Positions 31,121-40,599 of a DNA stretch of 64,000 nucleotides are shown here, one piece after another. The notes under the pieces were generated by a model. The model was not told the origin of the DNA. It saw nothing but the letters and a program-made list of their open reading frames with translations, and ran no database searches. The first letter of the stretch is position 1, and every line of letters starts with the position of its first letter. The position numbers and the translations under genes were made by a program. The DNA comes from Babylonia areolata (taxonomy: Eukaryota > Mollusca > Gastropoda > Neogastropoda > Buccinidae): positions 5,581,070 through 5,645,069 of the forward strand of contig NC_134905.1 in NCBI RefSeq assembly GCF_041734735.1. The letters are read 5' to 3'.

Positions 31121-31870
31121 CTGATTTCCATGCTTCTGGATGGACTGTTACCCACTGCAAAATGCTATAGTGTTGTCACCGTGCTGCAGATTTGTTGAAT
31201 TTTTATTTTTCTATGGTTTTTGGACCGTCGCAATTTTTTTTAGCCGCTGTGACACGATGTATCATGAAGATAACAACCACCACGATACAAATTTTCAGGT
31301 TATGGATATTGACAAATATTGATTGTACTGCTATGATTACAGCTATTATGACCCAAATGCAACCGTTGAAATGTTGTATGAGAATCAACGATGATGATCA
31401 TTATCCTGACGTTATCATGACACAATTGCAACCAGGAAGACTTCTACTTGATTCCGCAAGTTTTTTTGGTGCTGTGGTTTTGCGTTTTTGCTGTGGTTTT
31501 GTGTTTAGTGGGGGTTTTTTTGTGTGTGTGTGTGCGTTTTTGTTTCTTTGTCATTGCAGAGAATGAAATGAATGAAGACTTTCAAAGTTTTTGTTGTTTT
31601 GTTTTCAGTTTCCATGACATTTTTGTCAACTAACATCAAGTTTCAAAGAGAATCTTTTTTTCTTTTTCTGTTTTTTTTTTCTAATGAAATTTTCCATGAC
31701 ATTTTTTGTCAAGTAATCTTATCATATTTTCAAACCACTTTAATAGTTTCGATCTCTTTTTCTTCATACTTTTTTTCCCCCCCCTTTCCATGTCTACTAT
31801 TGGCCAGTGCTTCCACAAAATAAAACAAATGTGTGAATGAAATGTAAGTTGGATTTGTGGTAGTTATATA
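31120..31870 (+). other. Unassigned T-rich 3' flank of TMTC4
   Basis: No exon or known repeat seen. One AATAAA occurs near 31820 (caaaataaaac). Confidence 0.4.
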
Positions 31871-31879
31871 TGTGTCCTG

Positions 31880-31990
31880 TGTTTGCTAAAAAAAAAAAAA
31901 AAAAAGAAAAAAGAAAAAGAAGAAGAAGAAAATAGAAAAAAAAAGAAAAAAGAAAGAAAGAAGAAAATAGAAAAAAAGAAGAAAAAAGTC
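31880..31990. repeat. A-rich (GAAA)n tract
   Basis: Simple A/GAA sequence before SINE-C copy 2. Confidence 0.9.
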
Positions 31991-32039
31991 TGCATCATAC
32001 TGTTTGATTCACTCCAATATCCCTCGAAATATTCCCCCA

Positions 32040-32427
32040 AGGAGGAGGGTGGTAGAGTGGTTAAGACGCTCATCTGGCAATGCAGACTCCATGAGGGTGT
32101 GAGTTCAAATCCCGCTCTCACGCTTTCTCCCAAGTTTCACCAGAAAATGGAACTGAGCGTCTTGTCGTTCAGATGAGACGATAAACTGAGGTCCCGTGTG
32201 CAGCAACGCACTTGGCGCACTGAAAAAGAACCTATGGCAACGAGAGTGTTGTCCTCTGGCGAAATTCTGTCGGAGAAATCAACTTTGATAAGTACTCAAA
32301 TATATATGTATACACTCGAGGCCTGACTTGCTTATGCTGCTGGTCAGGCATCTGCCTAGCAGATGTGGTGTAGCATGTATGGGTTGGTCCGAACGCAATG
32401 AGGCCTCCTTGAGAAACTGAAACTGTG
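32040..32427 (+). mobile_element. SINE-C copy 2 (full length)
   Basis: Head gtggtagagtggttaagacg, B box gagttcaaatccc, central domain (gagacgataaactgaggtcc to gcgaaattctgtcgg), 3' module (aggcctgacttgctta, gtcaggcatctgcctagcag) and short gaaactgaaactg tail. Best copy for the family. Confidence 0.88.
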
Positions 32428-32745
32428 CGTGTGTCTGAGGGAAAAAAACAGTTTTACTGAGAAAAACGGTATACATATTTAGTGTGAATCTTTGTTGATT
32501 GTGTACTTTATTGACAGAAAACCATTTTCCGTTGCTCTGAATCTATTTTTTTTTACTAAAGGAAGCTTGTTATATGCATTTGGTTTAGCAAAATGGAATC
32601 TAAACATCGCATTTGTGAAACCGACTGATTTTTGTTGTTTTGCATTTTTACTTGACGTAAACGGCTCGTGTTTATTGACGGAATGAAAGCCAGAAAAGAT
32701 TTTGCTTCTGACTGGTAGATTTTGTTGGAGAGAAAAAAACAACAA
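32240..32745 (+). repeat. Duplicated segment, copy 1 (partner 39262-40103)
   Basis: SINE-C end plus about 300 bp of unique flank (gtgaatctttgttgattgtg, aaggaagcttgttatatgca, ttgcttctgactggtagatt) present again at 39.3-40.1 kb. Confidence 0.85.
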
Positions 32746-33029
32746 ACTATTTACATAACTGCTTCTATGCCATACGTTTTGAATTCCACTTTCGTTGAAT
32801 GTGTATAGTGTTAGAAAGGTGGGTGTTAGTGTGTGAATTCAGTGACTCTTGCACATTGAGAAAAAGATTTATTTAAAAAAATAAAACAACCCTTTTTCAT
32901 CTGTTGATTATAATAATTTCCTATTCCAATTTTATTGTTCTTCTTCCATGGAAGTCATATCATTGTTTGCATAAAAAAAAATGGCACTGACCTTTGTAAA
33001 CCCGTTATGATAATAAGCATATATAATTA

Positions 33030-33275
33030 TTAACCCTTTCACCGCCAGTCAATTTAGAGTACAAAATTCCCTTGTGCTATAAACACAGAAAAGACAGTGT
33101 CTGAGAATAGCTGGGGATTCCCCCTGTGATGTGTAGAAAACATGGCCTGTCCTAGCAGCGAACATTAAGAGCAGTAGGTTCATGGATAACAGACCAATGA
33201 TCTGGTCACCTTTCAGTGACATGGGTCCTCTACCTCGCCTGTGCATAAATGTGAGCTTGGCGGTGAAGGGGTTAA
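33030..33275. mobile_element. TTAA-flanked MITE, second family
   Basis: 246 bp with 17-bp inverted ends: ttaaccctttcaccgcca and tggcggtgaaggggttaa. piggyBac-type target duplication. Confidence 0.8.
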
Positions 33276-33279
33276 CTAT

Positions 33280-33735
33280 CATACATTAACATCCGTTGCT
33301 CAGAACAACAGACATGACTTTTGCTAACCTATAATCATAATGGGCACATAATTATGATAATTACCATATATTAACATTGACTATTCCAATTGATGCCCAC
33401 AACTTTTGTGAACTAGAAAATTAGCATATGATCATAATTAGCATATACTGGCATTTGTTGATTTGATTTCTGTGCTTGAAATTGTTGTTGTTGTTGATGA
33501 TCTGAATATAGAGCAGTGGAGAGATTTTTTATGTTTATTTAAATTCTGTGCTTAAAGATGGAGTAACATAAGTCATATGAAAAATGATAAACAGTAAATT
33601 TAACTCGTGACGGAACAATGGTCGAGAAATAGATACGAAAATTCTCTGCTCAGATATAGATAAATTGCTGCTGTGATAAAAGATATACAGTATCCATCAT
33701 GAGTTCTGCATGAATACAGCGAGGAATTGATGTAG
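33280..33735. other. Unassigned AT-rich intergenic sequence
   Basis: Only short motif repeats (tcataatgggcacataatta, gcatatactgg); no gene. Confidence 0.4.
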
Positions 33736-33737
33736 AT

Positions 33738-33960
33738 CTTCTTTTTCTTTTTCTTCTTCTTCTTCTGCATTTGTGGGCTGCCATACTCCGCGTTCGGGGG
33801 TGTGCATGCTGGGTATGTTCATGTTTCCTTAACCCACCGAACGCTGACACGGATTACAGGATCTTTAACATGCGTATTTGATAATCTGCTTTGGTATACA
33901 CACGAAGGGGGTTCAGGCACTAGCAGGTCTGCACATATGTTCACCTGGGAGATTGGAAAA
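33738..33960 (-). mobile_element. SINE-A copy 5 (head missing)
   Basis: (ttc)n tail, ggctgccatactccgc, taacccaccgaacgctgaca, ends near gggagattggaaaaatctc. Confidence 0.8.
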
Positions 33961-33961
33961 A

Positions 33962-34578
33962 TCTCTTCTTCTTTTTGTTACACAACCAACATCAGCTTGC
34001 CGACAATTCTGTCATGGTTGATGCATGCTGGGTATTTTTTCGGTGTCCATAACCCACCGAACACTGACATGGATTACGGGGTCTTTAATGTGTGTATTTG
34101 ATCTTTTGAATGCATAAGTGGAGTGATGGCCTAGAGGTAATGCGTCCGCCTAGGAAGAGAGAGAATCTGAGCACGCTGGTTTGAATCATGACTCAGCCGC
34201 CGATATTTTCTCCCCCTCCACAAGACCTTGAGTGGTGGTCTGGACACTAGTCATTCGGATGAGACGATAAACTGAGGTCCTGTGTGCAGCATGCACTTAG
34301 TGCATGTAAAAGAACCCACGGCAACAAAGGGGTTGTTCCTGGCAAAATTCTGTAGAAAAATCCACTTTGATAGGAAAAACAAATAAAACTGCACGCAGGA
34401 AAAAAAAATCAAAAAAAGGGTGGCGCTGTAGTGTAACGACGCGCTGTCCCTGGGGAGAGCAGCCCGAATTTCACACAGAGAAATCTGTTGTGATAAAAAG
34501 AAATACATATACAAATACACGTGCAGGGTGTTCAGCCACTAGCAGGTCTGCACATAATGTTGACCTGGGAGATTGGAA
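33962..34578 (-). mobile_element. SINE-A copy 6, split by SINE-B copy 5
   Basis: 33962-34117 and 34515-34578 join as one reverse SINE-A body (gatcttttgaatgcata then gttcagccactagcaggtct). Confidence 0.75.
34118..34520 (+). mobile_element. SINE-B copy 5 (full length, nested)
   Basis: gtggagtgatggcctagagg head, diverged B box ggtttgaatcatgactc, central domain, ggagagcagcccgaatttca and aaatacatatacaaatac tail. Confidence 0.88.
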
Positions 34579-34667
34579 AAAAAAAAAAAAAATTCATATT
34601 GACAGTGTTATCAGGCTTGATGCGGCCCTGCATCTTTGGCTGAGTTACAAGCAACACTGACAAATAG

Positions 34668-34809
34668 ATAACTAAATACCCCTGAAAACGAAGTATGATT
34701 ACCAACATGGCGGGGGGAAAAAACAGTCATACACATAAAAGCCCACTCATGTGCATACGATTGAATGTGGGAGTTACAGCCCAGGAACGAAGAAGAAGAA
34801 GAAGAAGAA
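34668..34809 (+). mobile_element. SINE-A copy 7 (3' end)
   Basis: acccctgaaaacgaagtatg, cataaaagcccactcatgtg, (gaa)n tail. Confidence 0.8.
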
Positions 34810-35690
34810 ATAACTAAATTAATAGATAGATAAATGTATGTTGTAGAAATATCTTCTGGCATGACTTTAGGGGCACGTGTGTTTGGAGGGAAGAGAGTAG
34901 AAGAGGGGAAAAGGGAGAGAGGGTAGGTATGCATGTATTACTTCACGTTCTTTTGCTGTCAGATTTTATTTATATTTCTTTTTTGAATTTTTTTTTATTA
35001 TTCAGCAGCTGGATCATGCTTGCTTTATTCTTGAGTATTTTGCTGCTTGAAATGATATTTTTTTCCCCGTTATATTTTGTCCACCACGTCTACTGTGAAT
35101 ACCGGAAGTGAATATTTGACACTCAGTACAAGATGATCTTGGCACAAAAAGAGGTGAACTCCATTTTTTTTTTTCCCAGATATGCCTATACTGCTTATTT
35201 TATTATATTTTATTTTAGGTTAGTTTAGTTTTATATTTATTTTTGTTTTTGTTTTATTATATTTTTCATCTTATTGTTGACTTTGGATTTTTTTTTTTTC
35301 TTTTACTAGAAAAACCTTGTGTGTGTGTGTGTGTTGCTACAATATAGTTCAGGACACTTTTGACGTGCGTATGTCTGATGTGGTGACTGGATGAGTCGGC
35401 ATACTTTGACACCCTGAGACTGAAATTGAAATTGTTGTTTGTTTTATTTCTGCAGCCGTTTTTTTTGTTTTTTGTGTGTGTTTTTTTTTCCTGCCCCTCA
35501 CATTTTTTTTTAAAGATTATTGTTACAACAACAAGCAGTTTTCTGATTCTACTCGAATTAAATGTGAGATATCGAGGGACTGAGGGTGGTAGGAGGATTT
35601 TGTGATGCTGAAAGTTGGACGGAGAGATCTGCCGTTTTGGTGTGAGTGGAGTTAACTGCATAATATCGTGTGTTGATGCTGGTCTGGGTG
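34810..35690. other. Unassigned T-rich intergenic sequence
   Basis: T homopolymers and AT-rich sequence; no gene recognised. Confidence 0.4.
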
Positions 35691-35864
35691 TGTTTGACTG
35701 AAAGTGGACAGTGAAGGAATATGCATAATATGTGTAACAAATTTGGATTTTTTTTTTCTTGAAAATATGCATCCATGCGTGCATATATGTACAAATACAT
35801 AAATTATGTGTGTGTGCGCGTGCACGTATTCACACATGCACACACAAACACACACATACACACA

Positions 35865-35921
<57 letters not shown>

Positions 35922-36066
35922 GCAAACACATGCATACATATATTCACACATGCGTGCACAAACACACACACACACACACACAAACACACAAGCAAACACA
36001 CACAAGCAAACACATGCATACACGTTTTCACACATGCATGCACAAACACACACACACACACACACA

Positions 36067-36111
<45 letters not shown>

Positions 36112-36165
36112 ATAAGTGCATATTGTTCAGATGTGGTGCTGTGCTGTGTACAATCTAAACAGATG
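35690..36165. repeat. CA microsatellite with duplicated flanks, copy 1
   Basis: Flanks tgtttgactgaaagtggaca, gcataatatgtgtaac and gtgctgtgctgtgtacaatc recur around another CA tract at 37812-37994. Confidence 0.85.
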
Positions 36166-36329
36166 TCTGTACCTGTGTTTGTAATGCGAGTGTGTTTTAA
36201 TGATGCACATGTGTGTTTTAATTGTGCACCCTTTGCATTTCTATGTTCACTTTTGCTGTGTGATTTCACATTGTTTGTCGATGGTAGTCAACCGAGGACC
36301 AAGCACCGAAAATTTTTTTCTGCTCTTGC

Positions 36330-36550
36330 TGACATCGATAACGGGGATCTTTAACGTGCGTATTCATCTTCTGCATGCGTTTACACACAAAGGGAGCTAG
36401 CAGGTCTGTGCAATCTGGTCACCTGGGAGATTGGAAGGTGGACGAATCTACAACCCTTTAACAACGCACCAGGTACCGCGATTGGGATTTGAACACAGGA
36501 ATGTCAGATTGAAAATCCGAGGCTTTAAGGCCAGACACTACAGTCAGATA
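36330..36550 (-). mobile_element. SINE-A copy 8 (old)
   Basis: ggggatctttaacgtgcgta, agctagcaggtctgtgcaat, accaggtaccgcgattgg and a decayed head (gatttgaacacagg). Confidence 0.6.
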
Positions 36551-36559
36551 ACGACTTTT

Positions 36560-37110
36560 TTTCTCTCCAACTATATATCTCTCTCTCTTTTTTTGTCTGC
36601 TAGGTGTATCATCGCTTGTGGATCACACAAAAAAAAGTGTTCTTAGTTTTCTGTGAATACCGTTTGCTATGGAAACAAATCAAAATGGCCGCCAAACAAT
36701 GTATTTAAGAAATTGGGTTTGTGGTCCATGTGGTGCATGCAGACACTTTTTGTTATATGGACTTGATACACAATGACATTATCTTCATTTTCACATAAGG
36801 TTGTGTTGATTCTTCAATTATTGTGTTTTTTATGAATTTTTTTAATTTTGGGTATTGCGAAATCCTCAAAATTTACAATGGGTAAAACGATTGGAACCAC
36901 CATGTCAGCAATTTTTATTGGCAATTTTTTTCATTGTTAAAAAACATCTTTACAGTGGGAAAAGGTATGCATAATGATAGAAGAGATGTTCAAGAATCAA
37001 AATCCATCAAAAACCCAAGTCATAAAAAAATCATCATTTTGGTCTCTTTTGCATTGCCGTGTCCACCCTTAACTAACCACTCAGCTGTTGCACTCATCCT
37101 GTTACTGGTA
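36560..37110. other. Unassigned intergenic sequence
   Basis: AT-rich; no gene, RNA or known family seen. Confidence 0.4.
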
Positions 37111-37159
37111 TAAGTGGGTACCATACAATACAATACAATACAATACAGTACAATGCAAT

Positions 37160-37581
37160 GTGGAGTGATGGCCTAGAGGTAACGCGTCTGCCTAGGAAGC
37201 GAGAGAATCTGAGCGCGCTGGTTCGAATCCTGGCTCAGCCGCCGATATTATATTTTCTCCCCCTCCGCTAGACCTTGAGTGGTAGTCTGGACGCTTAGTC
37301 ATTCGGATGAGACGATAAACCGAGGTCCCGTGTGCAGCATGCACTTAGCGCATGTAAAAGAACCCATGGCAACAAAAGGGTTGTTCCTGGCAAAGTTCTG
37401 TAAAAAAAAAAAAAAAAAAAAAAAAAATCCACTTCAATAGGAAAAACAAATAAAACTGCACGCCGGGAAAAATACCAAAAAATGGGGTGGCGCTGTAGTG
37501 AGTGTAGCGACGCGCTCTCCTTGGGGAGAGCAGCTGGGATTTCACACACAGAAATCTGTTGTGATAAAAAGAAATACAAAT
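37160..37581 (+). mobile_element. SINE-B copy 6 (full length)
   Basis: tggagtgatggcctagaggt head, B box ggttcgaatcctggctc, central domain, tail ending aaatacaaatac and running into an (AACAC)n tract (37575-37715). Confidence 0.88.
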
Positions 37582-37715
37582 ACAACACAACACAACACAA
37601 CACAACACAACACAACACAACGGAACACAACACAACACAACACAACACAACGGAACACAACACAACACAACACAACACAACACAACGGAACACAACACAA
37701 CACAACGGAACACAG
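37575..37715. repeat. AACAC/AACGG microsatellite
   Basis: (acaac)n with periodic acaacggaac variants, growing from the SINE-B tail. Confidence 0.95.
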
Positions 37716-37811
37716 TAGTCAAGTTCTCATCTTTTGGCATCTGTGTGCAGAATGGTTAAGACGCTTAGTTGCCAATACAGTGTCATTCATTAATGCTGCT
37801 TTGATGGTGTG

Positions 37812-37994
37812 TTTGACTGAAAGTGGACATTGAAGGAATCTGCATAATATGTGTAACACATTTGGGTTTTTTTCACACATGTGTATACACACACACACAC
37901 ACACACGCACATACACACTCATACACACACACACACACACACATAAGTGCATGTTGTTCAGATGTTGTGCTGTGCTGTGTACAATCTAAACAGT
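37812..37994. repeat. CA microsatellite with duplicated flanks, copy 2
   Basis: See 35690-36165; preceded by a SINE-C head scrap (agaatggttaagacgctta). Confidence 0.8.
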
Positions 37995-38174
37995 GTGTGT
38001 GTGTGTGAGTGTGCGCACGTGTTTGTGTGCTTAGAGCTGACTTCATCAAGATTTTGCATCTTATAAATATTATATATATTTAAAAAACATTTTTTTGTTG
38101 TTGTATTTATCTATTATTTTTCATTTATTTAATTTATTTTTTTTATTTTTTTATTTTATTTTTTTTTTTTTTTC

Positions 38175-38437
38175 TCAAGGCCTGACTAAGCGCTCTGGGT
38201 TACGCAGCTGGTCAGGCATCTGCTTGGCAGATGTGGTGTAGCGTATGGGATTTGACTGAATGCAGTGACGCCTCTTTGAGCTACTGATACTGATACTGAT
38301 TCTGATACTGATTCTGATACTGATACTGATTCTGATACTGATTCTGATACTGATACTGATACTCACAGAGGGTCTGGTTTCAAATCCTGGTCTGGGCCTT
38401 TCTCTCAAGTGTGACTGGAAAATCAGACTGGGCATCA
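38175..38437 (+). mobile_element. SINE-C 3' module with (CTGATA)n tail, followed by a SINE-C head scrap
   Basis: aggcctgactaagcgctctg, gtcaggcatctgcttggcag, then about a dozen tgatac/tgattc units, then gggtctggtttcaaatcctg. Confidence 0.75.
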
Positions 38438-38439
38438 AG

Positions 38440-39183
38440 TAATAATAATAATAATAATAATGGTATTTATATAGCGCTGAATCTTGTGCAGAGACTACTT
38501 CTTCTTCTTCTGCGTTTACTCGTATGCACACGAGTGGGCTTTTACGTGTATGACCGTTTTTACCCCGCCATGTAGGCAGCCATACTCCGTTTTCGGGGGT
38601 GTGCATGCTGGGTATGTTCTTGTTTCCATAACCCACCGAAGGCTGACATGGATTACAGGATCTTTAACGTGCGTATTTGATCTTCTGCTCGCATACACAC
38701 ATGAGGGGGTTCAGGCACTAGCAGGTCTGCACATATGTTGACCTGGGAGATCGTAAAAATCTCCACCCTTTACCCACCAGGCGCCGTCACCGTGATTTGA
38801 ACCCGGGACCCTCAGATTGACAGTCCAACGCTTTAACCACTCGGCTATTGCACCCGTCTTGTGCAGAGACAAATCAAAGCGCTTTCGCACCAGTCAAGGG
38901 AGGTATGCATGACTCAGGCAAGGGAGGCTATTTTGGGAAGAGGTGGGTTTTAAGGCCAGACTTGAAAGAGCTGAGTGTGGAGACTTGACGAAGCGAAAGA
39001 GGAAGTTCATTCCAGTCGCAAGGTCCAGAGACGGAGAAAGAACGGCGGCCAACAGTCGAGTGTTTGAATCTGGGTATGCGTAAACAGAGTGGATCCGAAG
39101 CCGATCGTAGTGAGCGAGATGAAGTGTAGAGGTGAAGGCAGCCGCAGAGATAGGAAGGGGCAGTTTTGTGAATGCATTTGGAC
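38440..39183 (-). mobile_element. LINE 3' end (CR1/L2-like), split by SINE-A
   Basis: On the minus strand: [40 protein letters not shown], the typical reverse-transcriptase C-terminus, then a 3'UTR ending gcgctatataaataccatta and (att)n. 5' truncated. Confidence 0.8.
38497..38856 (-). mobile_element. SINE-A copy 9, nested in the LINE
   Basis: (ttc)n tail to gcacccg head; target duplication tcttgtgcagagac on both sides. Confidence 0.88.
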
Positions 39184-39445
39184 GAGATGATAAACCAAGG
39201 TCCCATGTGCAGCATGCGTTTTGCGCACTGAAAAAAAAAAAACCCATGGCAACGAGAGTGTTGTCCTCTGGCGAAATTCTGTAGGAGAAATCAACTTTGG
39301 TAGGTACTCAAATATATATATATGTATACACTCAAGGCCTGACTTGCTTATGCTGCTGGTCAGGCATCTGCCTAGCAGATGTGGTGTAGCATGTATGGAT
39401 TGGTCCGAACGCAATGAGGCCTCCTTGAGAAACTGAAACTGTGCG
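39184..39445 (+). mobile_element. SINE-C copy 3 (head missing)
   Basis: Central domain onward (gatgataaaccaaggtccca) to gaaactgaaactg; fused to the LINE fragment. Part of the duplicated segment. Confidence 0.8.
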
Positions 39446-40103
39446 TGTGTCTGAGGGAAAAAAACAGTTTTACTGAGAAAAACGTATATATATTTAGTGT
39501 GAATCTTTGTTGATTGTGTACTTTATTGACAAAAAACCGTTTTCCGTTGTTTTGAATCTGATTTTACTAAAGGAAGCTTGTTATATGCATTTGGTTTAGC
39601 AAAATGGAATCTAAACATCGCATTTGTGAAACCGACTGATTTTTGTTGTTTTGCATTTTTACTTGACGTAATCGGCTCATGTTTATTGATGGAATGAAAG
39701 CCAGAAAGGGAGGGACGCTCACTCAGTCTGGCTCCGCGACTAACGACATTATTGTCATTAGTAGGGGGCTTAGTAGGTGGTGTCCTAAGTACGTTAAAAC
39801 AGAACAGGCACCACTGAACACCACCGAAGTGACTCAGCAGCAGTGCAGGGTCTCCTCTGGTGTGTGGCCTCCTGGCGACCTAACATCGATGGTTCCCTGT
39901 GGCCTGCCGAGGCTGGAACTGCGACGGACGAACCCGGGTGTGGCCGTGTATGGGGGAATCTAAATGAGCGGCGTGGGAGTAATGCCACTGAAACGGTGCA
40001 GATGATGGGGCAGCAAAAAAAAAAAAAAAAAAAAAGAGCCAGAAAAGATTTTGCTTCTGACTGGTAGATTTTGTTGGAGAGAAAAAACAACAACAAACTA
40101 TTA
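39262..40103 (+). repeat. Duplicated segment, copy 2 (partner 32240-32745)
   Basis: Same order as copy 1 but split by a poly(A)-tailed insertion at 39708-40036. Confidence 0.85.
39708..40036 (+). mobile_element. Poly(A)-tailed retroelement insertion (unclassified LINE end or SINE)
   Basis: 329 bp ending in about 21 A, flanked by agccagaaa on both sides. 3' part (gtgccactgaaatggtgcag type) recurs at 55797-55918. No tRNA-like promoter recognised. Confidence 0.75.
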
Positions 40104-40139
40104 GCTCTGATGGGTAGACAAATATATAGATTTTTGCAT

Positions 40140-40243
40140 GTACTCAAGGCCTGACAGTGTGTTTGGTTATGTTGCTGGCCAGGCATCTGCCCAGCAGATG
40201 TGGTGAGCGTATGGATTTGTCTGAACACAGTGAAACTGAACTT
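40140..40243 (+). mobile_element. SINE-C 3' module fragment
   Basis: actcaaggcctgacagtgtg, ggccaggcatctgcccagca, gtgaaactgaac. Confidence 0.7.
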
Positions 40244-40599
40244 AACGCTTGTGGCTTTGTCTTCTTCGTTGTTCTCTCGTTTTTGTGTGTGATTTATTCT
40301 TCTTCCATGTCTTCCTGCTGGTATGATAATCAGTTGTTGGTGTTGTTGTTTTTTTTTTGTTTGTTTGTTGTTGTTTTTTAAGAAAGAAATTCATACCATC
40401 TTTTTTTTTTCTTTTTGGTAGGGGGTATGTGTTGTTTGCGACTTTACAAATATTTTCAGACTTTCATCTTCCAACTTGTATTGGGGCATGATATTGTAAT
40501 GTTGGTGTTTATTTATTTATTTATTTATTTATTTGTTTATTCATTTAGTTAGTTGTTAGTTAGTTTGAAGTTTGTTATTATATGTTTGTTTCTTTTTCT

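Noticed and set aside
34929-35111. Hydrophobic 60-codon frame
   Set aside because: T-rich sequence gives Phe/Leu runs by chance; no homology or gene context.
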